10,958 nt of DNA, from contig WFPV01000050.1 of NCBI GenBank assembly GCA_015487405.1, positions 1 through 10,958 of the forward strand, read 5' to 3'. Each line of letters opens with the position of its first letter. Position 1 is the first letter of the stretch. Source of the stretch: Aquifex sp. Lineage in GTDB: Bacteria > Aquificota > Aquificia > Aquificales > Aquificaceae. A program made the translations under genes and the position numbers. This document shows, piece after piece, positions 7,386 to 10,958 of the stretch. A model generated the notes under the pieces. The model did no database searches. It saw only the letters and a list, made by a program, of their open reading frames with translations, and was not told the DNA's origin.

Positions 7386-8279
7386 GTGAGGAATAAGGGT
7401 TTTTCCGTAGCAGAACTGTTAGTAGCCATAGCTATAAGTGCTCTAATGCTCGCTATAATGTCCTCTCTCTTTCTAACCAGTTCAGACGTATTTAATAGAA
7501 TCAGAACAATAAGCGATGCTAAAGAATTTGCGAGATTAGGCGTTATGCAGTTAGAGTGGTTATTTCAAAGGTGGGGAACTTCCACCCCTTGTGCGGATGC
7601 TTCTGTATGTACGCAAGTAATTTCTTGTGGAACACCTGGGAACTTTTCCTATCCTCCTGATAGCTCTTTATGCATCACTATTCAAAATGGAGATCCGTGT
7701 GACGAGGTTTGGTTCTACGGAAATCTATACGGACAAGGTTTCGTGGATATACTTACAGGACCAGATAGAGTTGCGGTAATGAGCTGCAGGCTGTCTGATG
7801 CACCTCAAGTAAATTGTTACCATATTAAAAGGGGAGGCCTTTGGGCTCCGTACGACTGGGATTACTCTACATATCCTCAACCCCCTATAGTAAGAATAAA
7901 GAACTTAGATAACGATAACGCTGATTGTGTAAATGTATCAGGTACACACAATACTGAAATGGATAGAGAAGTAGAAATTCTGAACGGACTGTATTACGAT
8001 TCTAATACTTTCCTCCTCGATGGTGGAGACTTACTACTTAGGGTTCCTCATAGGATACACCTTTTCTGTCGCCCTAATCCTCGAGATAACAACAGGTTGT
8101 GGCTATATATGGAAGCCACGGATATGGCAGAAGACTGCAACGCGAACGAACCACCTCAACCCCTGATTCCGGTGGAAGAATTTCATGTTGAAAATATAGG
8201 AAACGCTGTAAAAGTAAGAGTTACATATAGATCAAACGAAGGAGAAACTTTCACAATTGAAAGAGTTTACGGGAGGTAA
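7386..8279 (+). CDS. Minor prepilin, PilW/GspJ-like
   Basis: With the GTG start the product has 297 residues. The leader MRNKG is cleaved before F6, and the mature start FSVAELLVAIAISALMLAIM has E10 at mature +5. A TTG at 7371 would add five residues but has no ribosome binding site, while GTG 7386 has an ideal one. The size, the conserved Trp/Gln segment after the helix (FARLGVMQLEWLFQRWG) and the position after a PilV-like gene fit PilW (GspJ in type II secretion). The extracytoplasmic head holds ten cysteines (69, 75, 81, 96, 105, 134, 144, 181, 228, 251), unusually many for PilW. The C-terminal strand pattern VKVRVTYRSNEGETFTIERV closes the pilin sheet. It probably acts with its neighbours in pilus priming or the tip complex. 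The subtype is inferred from order and size. Confidence 0.83.
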   Translation: MRNKGFSVAELLVAIAISALMLAIMSSLFLTSSDVFNRIRTISDAKEFARLGVMQLEWLFQRWGTSTPCADASVCTQVISCGTPGNFSYPPDSSLCITIQNGDPCDEVWFYGNLYGQGFVDILTGPDRVAVMSCRLSDAPQVNCYHIKRGGLWAPYDWDYSTYPQPPIVRIKNLDNDNADCVNVSGTHNTEMDREVEILNGLYYDSNTFLLDGGDLLLRVPHRIHLFCRPNPRDNNRLWLYMEATDMAEDCNANEPPQPLIPVEEFHVENIGNAVKVRVTYRSNEGETFTIERVYGR

Positions 8280-8284
8280 AAATC

Positions 8285-10111
8285 ATGCTGCGTAGGGGTT
8301 TCTCTCTGGCAAACGTAGTTATACTGAGTGCCCTAATAACACTTATAGGAGTAGCAGGGTTGATCATGACTAATATAAACTCTGCCGGTTCCCGTGCGGA
8401 AAACACCTACTTGTGGGCAGAAAAAGCGGCTAACGCAGGATTATTGGAAGCTATGAAAAGAATACAAGCTACTGGTTTTTGTGATGTTAACCAAACGTTT
8501 ACAGGGCATGTCGGAGATGCAACCTATGAGGTTAGCATTAGAAGAAGTAGTAGAATATGTTTTATTCGTTCTGAAGGAAAATTAGGAAGTTCCAAGGTAG
8601 TAAAGACAGGAATTCTCCAAGCCTATTACGGAGTGGGCTTGTATACAGTGAGGGGTAGCGTTAATGCACAATTAGGTACAGGTGTTAGATTATCCGGCTG
8701 TGATAACACTGTACGTCCTCTATGCTTTGTTCCTGCATTCATAGCCTCAGGAGCAGTTACCAGCGCTATTCCCCCTCAAGCTTGTAGTGCAGATACGGGT
8801 GGATATGGAGTGTATGGTGGAACAACAGGGGAAGAAGCAATTATTACACATGTTAAGTACACAGATTTAGTTCCTTTATTTTTTAATGTTAACTGTTTTA
8901 ATATATATGATTCTCCCGGATGTGACTATGGACTTCTTCAAGTTTTCGAAAGAGAGTATGGGATAAATCCCTCAAACAACAGACAGGATATGTTTTTTGA
9001 CAATCAATGGGGAATTCCTAGGGTAGATTTTTCAGAATTGCCTCCAAATGGGGCATGTGAAGCTTCATCCCCAATCGTGAATTTATCTTCCCCTGATTTT
9101 ACAGGATGTACTGATATTGTAATTAACTATAGTGGAAATGTTGAAATAGAAGGAATAATTAACAACTACATAAATATATATGCGCTTGATAACAGCAATA
9201 ATGTGGTTTCCATAAATTCCGGGGTATCTTCTATCGGTTTTACATTGTACTCTACGAGACCTATAAAAGTATTAACCGATTTACAAAATGCACGTATAGT
9301 AGCTTCCCATAATCTCGAAACTGTTGGAGATATAACAATAAGAAATTCTATCCTGATTCTTGCCCCGACAGATATAGACATAACAAATGATCCAAATGCT
9401 CCTGCAATCCTTAGTACTGCTGATTATGAACCAATAACCTTTGAAAACTCCTACATATTTGCGAGACATATACGCTTTGGCAACGAAGCTTCTGTGTATA
9501 TACTTGATAGCTTGGTTTACGTTTACGCGCACGCATGCCCGAAGTGCGACAGGAACTCAAATACTTCCTCTAAGGATAGATGTTTTGAAAATGAGGGATG
9601 GTGTGGATGGTACGGAGAGGACATCTATCTATCTGTAGGGAGAGATTCATTGGGAGAGGAAAGACCTTCTATCATAATAAGTAATAATACCACAGTATAT
9701 CAGTATTTTACTCAATATAGCAAGTGTAAATGCAATAACTGCAAGTGTAAAAACTGTAAATGTAAAAATTGTAAATGCAAGAATTGTAATTGTAATTGTA
9801 ATTGTAGTGAAGAAGATGGAAGTAAGATGTATATATGGGGAGCATTTGTAGGGGAATATATTACATATTTATACTACAGTTATATAGAAGAAATACAAAT
9901 GGATATGAATTTCAAAGGATTTTTAGTAAGGAATTTCCCTCAAGATAGTACTTTGGAAATAAATATCTCAAATGATTTTTCGATAGAATTTAGTAAAAGT
10001 CTCTTAGATAGACTTGCTCAAAACTTCTGGTATTTTAGAAAGATTCAATGTATTAGAGATGATATTAGTCCAAGGACACAACTGATACACACGAGGCTCA
10101 CAGCCTACTGA
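8285..10111 (+). CDS. Large PilX/ComZ-like tip minor pilin with cysteine-lysine repeat
   Basis: This 608-residue prepilin-like protein is three to four times the usual PilX size. The leader MLRRG is followed by FSLANVVILSALITLIGVAG. Mature +5 is Asn (N10) instead of Glu, as in tip pseudopilins of the GspK type. The segment WAEKAANAGLLEAMKRI (44-60) is PilX-like and is followed by pilin-head strands (about 78-112). From about 275 to 415 short hydrophobic strands repeat (NVEIEG, RPIKVL, GDITIRNSILILA, SYIFARHIRFG, ASVYILDSLVYVY), suggesting a beta-solenoid. C418, C421, C433 and C440 follow. Residues 481-507 carry 12 cysteines. The end returns to WGAFVGEY...FKGFLV and a tail ending RTQLIHTRLTAY. 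In Thermus, ComZ is a large minor pilin with an inserted beta-solenoid proposed to bind DNA at the pilus tip, and it sits in a similar pilin cluster; homology is inferred. A good ribosome binding site (8271-8277) supports the start. Confidence 0.75.
   Translation: MLRRGFSLANVVILSALITLIGVAGLIMTNINSAGSRAENTYLWAEKAANAGLLEAMKRIQATGFCDVNQTFTGHVGDATYEVSIRRSSRICFIRSEGKLGSSKVVKTGILQAYYGVGLYTVRGSVNAQLGTGVRLSGCDNTVRPLCFVPAFIASGAVTSAIPPQACSADTGGYGVYGGTTGEEAIITHVKYTDLVPLFFNVNCFNIYDSPGCDYGLLQVFEREYGINPSNNRQDMFFDNQWGIPRVDFSELPPNGACEASSPIVNLSSPDFTGCTDIVINYSGNVEIEGIINNYINIYALDNSNNVVSINSGVSSIGFTLYSTRPIKVLTDLQNARIVASHNLETVGDITIRNSILILAPTDIDITNDPNAPAILSTADYEPITFENSYIFARHIRFGNEASVYILDSLVYVYAHACPKCDRNSNTSSKDRCFENEGWCGWYGEDIYLSVGRDSLGEERPSIIISNNTTVYQYFTQYSKCKCNNCKCKNCKCKNCKCKNCNCNCNCSEEDGSKMYIWGAFVGEYITYLYYSYIEEIQMDMNFKGFLVRNFPQDSTLEINISNDFSIEFSKSLLDRLAQNFWYFRKIQCIRDDISPRTQLIHTRLTAY
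9725..9805 (+). repeat. In-frame tandem repeat coding a Cys/Lys/Asn cluster
   Basis: Four 15-bp units (9725-9739, 9740-9754, 9755-9769, 9770-9784) encode CKCNN, CKCKN, CKCKN and CKCKN. A run of 6-bp TGTAAT units then encodes CNCNCNC (9785-9805). The units differ at many third positions (TGT/TGC, AAA/AAG, AAT/AAC) while the amino acids stay the same, so the protein pattern is being kept. The array lies within residues 481-507 of the large pilin. Confidence 0.95.
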
Positions 10112-10127
10112 TGCTTCTTCTTTTTCT

Positions 10128-10598
10128 TTATACATTCGTATCTATCAAAAATAGAGGCTGTCCATATTCTACAGTTTCTCCATTTTCTACGAGGATTTTT
10201 TCAATTCTTCCCCTAACATCGCTTTCTATTTCATTCATTACCTTTAGTGCTTCAATGATACAAAGAACCTGTCCGGGAGAGACTATATCCCCCACTTCAA
10301 CAAACGGAGGAGCTCCGGGAGCGGGAGAACGGTAGAAAGTTCCCACGAGCGGGCTTTTTATAACGTGGTATTTTTTCTCTTCTTCCTTTATGTCTTCGGA
10401 GGGAGGAAGTATCTCAAGGTGTTTGTATTCATCCTTCTTTTCTGGAGTTTGCTTAGGAGAAAGCTCCATGGGAGCAGAGGAGAGCTCCTTGTGGGTTTCT
10501 ATCTGTATTTTTAAATCTCCCTGTTCTATTTTAAGGCTCTTTATGTTGGAATTTTTAACTAAGTTTATAAGTTCTTTTATAAACTCCTTATCCATCAT
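10128..10598 (-). CDS. accB: Biotin carboxyl carrier protein of acetyl-CoA carboxylase
   Basis: This 156-residue cytoplasmic protein is the normal length for AccB. Biotinylated by BirA, it carries the carboxyl group from biotin carboxylase to the carboxyltransferase in the first step of fatty acid synthesis. The N-terminal helix region (about 1-35) is followed by a flexible linker rich in Pro, Glu and Lys (about 36-78). The biotinyl domain (about 79-155) starts SPLVGTFYRSPAPGAPPFVEVGD. The biotin site is EALKVMN (116-122) with K119, where most relatives have EAMK. It starts with ATGATG, the first ATG overlapping the efp stop (ATGA), so it is translationally coupled to efp. The second ATG, one codon later, is an equally possible start. 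It converges on the pilin operon with only 16 bp between the stops. Confidence 0.95.
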   Translation of the reverse strand: MMDKEFIKELINLVKNSNIKSLKIEQGDLKIQIETHKELSSAPMELSPKQTPEKKDEYKHLEILPPSEDIKEEEKKYHVIKSPLVGTFYRSPAPGAPPFVEVGDIVSPGQVLCIIEALKVMNEIESDVRGRIEKILVENGETVEYGQPLFLIDTNV

Positions 10599-10958
10599 TC
10601 CTTCACTCTTTCCACGTAACTTCCCGTTCTGGTATCTACCTTAACAATATCTCCCTCTTTTACAAAGAAGGGAACCTGTATTACGGCTCCCGTTTCTAAT
10701 TTAGCGGGCTTTGTGCCGCCCGCCTGAGTATCTCCCTTAAAGGCTGGCTCAGTTTCTACTACTTGGAGTTCCACGTGTTTGGGTAGTTCTATGCCTACCG
10801 GCTGACCTTTATACAGGAAAACTATAACCTCCATTCCCTCTTTAAGGAACTTAGATTCCTCCTCTATCTGTTCTTTTGGGACTGCGAGCATATCGTAGGT
10901 CTGGGTGTTCATAAAGTAGTAGTTCTCCCCATCGTTGTAGGAGTAGGTTGCGTAGACC
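10595..10958 (-). CDS. efp: Elongation factor P, C-terminal two thirds (partial at window end)
   Basis: EF-P binds ribosomes stalled at polyproline stretches and promotes peptide bond formation. The last 120 residues are visible, out of about 185-190. The reading frame is open to the window end, so the internal methionine at 10912 is not the start. VYATYSYNDGENYYFMNTQTYD is the end of domain I/start of domain II region (given here as the partial N-terminal piece). Domain II continues to VELQVVETEPAFKGDT, and domain III covers GGTKPAKLETGAVIQVPFF, then GDIVKVDTRTGSYVERVKE. Domain III closely matches the family. The modified lysine or arginine loop of domain I lies outside the window. The gene precedes accB with overlapping stop and start, an arrangement seen in many bacteria. 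Confidence 0.95.
   Translation of the reverse strand, partial: VYATYSYNDGENYYFMNTQTYDMLAVPKEQIEEESKFLKEGMEVIVFLYKGQPVGIELPKHVELQVVETEPAFKGDTQAGGTKPAKLETGAVIQVPFFVKEGDIVKVDTRTGSYVERVKE

Noticed and set aside
9725..9805. Tandem repeats as a possible CRISPR or non-coding satellite
   Set aside because: Units are 15 and 6 bp, in frame, without spacers, and vary at synonymous positions, which fits a coding repeat.
10101..10160. Inverted repeat CAGCCT/AGGCTG around the convergent gene ends as a terminator
   Set aside because: The arms are six bases with a loop of about 48 bases and no adjacent U-run in the right place; no convincing terminator is seen in the 16-bp space between the stops.
10111..10335. 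Plus-strand open frame of 74 codons after the large pilin
   Set aside because: It lies antisense to the conserved biotinyl domain of accB and its product has no recognisable features.

Overview
The window looks like a hyperthermophilic or thermophilic member of the Aquificaceae (Aquifex-like). The basis is AGA/AGG and ATA codon preference, Lys/Glu-rich proteins, tightly packed genes of unrelated function, and an efp-accB pair of the kind I recall from Aquifex. This assignment is inference from style and gene content; no 16S or other marker is present.

Layout. Positions 1-10111 hold eleven plus-strand genes with almost no space between them. First come the 3' end of queF (queuosine biosynthesis) and a PLP-dependent cysteine synthase (cysM/cysK family). 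Next is a cell-envelope and signalling block: a LapA-plus-LapB-like fusion protein, an MglA-type small GTPase, a protein with three PATAN/DUF4388-like segments, and an MsbA-like ABC exporter. The last three overlap or are separated by only a few bases. mtnB (methionine salvage) follows. After a 63-bp AT-rich gap with a candidate promoter comes a four-gene minor pilin operon: FimT/GspH-like, PilV-like, PilW-like, and a very large PilX/ComZ-like protein. On the minus strand, converging on it, are accB and the 3' two thirds of efp, overlapping by three bases.

How the genes may work together. The LapAB-like protein and the MsbA-like exporter both suggest lipid A/LPS supply. An MglA GTPase next to a PATAN-type protein, a few genes upstream of minor pilins, suggests polarity or motility control of a type IV pilus. 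The four pilins would form the priming or tip complex of that pilus. They are strikingly rich in cysteine (48 in total), whereas the cytoplasmic proteins next to them have almost none.

The most unusual item is in the 608-residue fourth pilin. It has 12 cysteines in 27 residues, as four CKCKN-type pentads followed by CNCNCNC, set inside an otherwise beta-rich extracellular domain. It also lacks the usual Glu at mature position +5. I read it as a probable ComZ-type pilus-tip protein with an inserted metal-binding or disulfide-rich loop. I do not know of a description of such a motif in a pilin.
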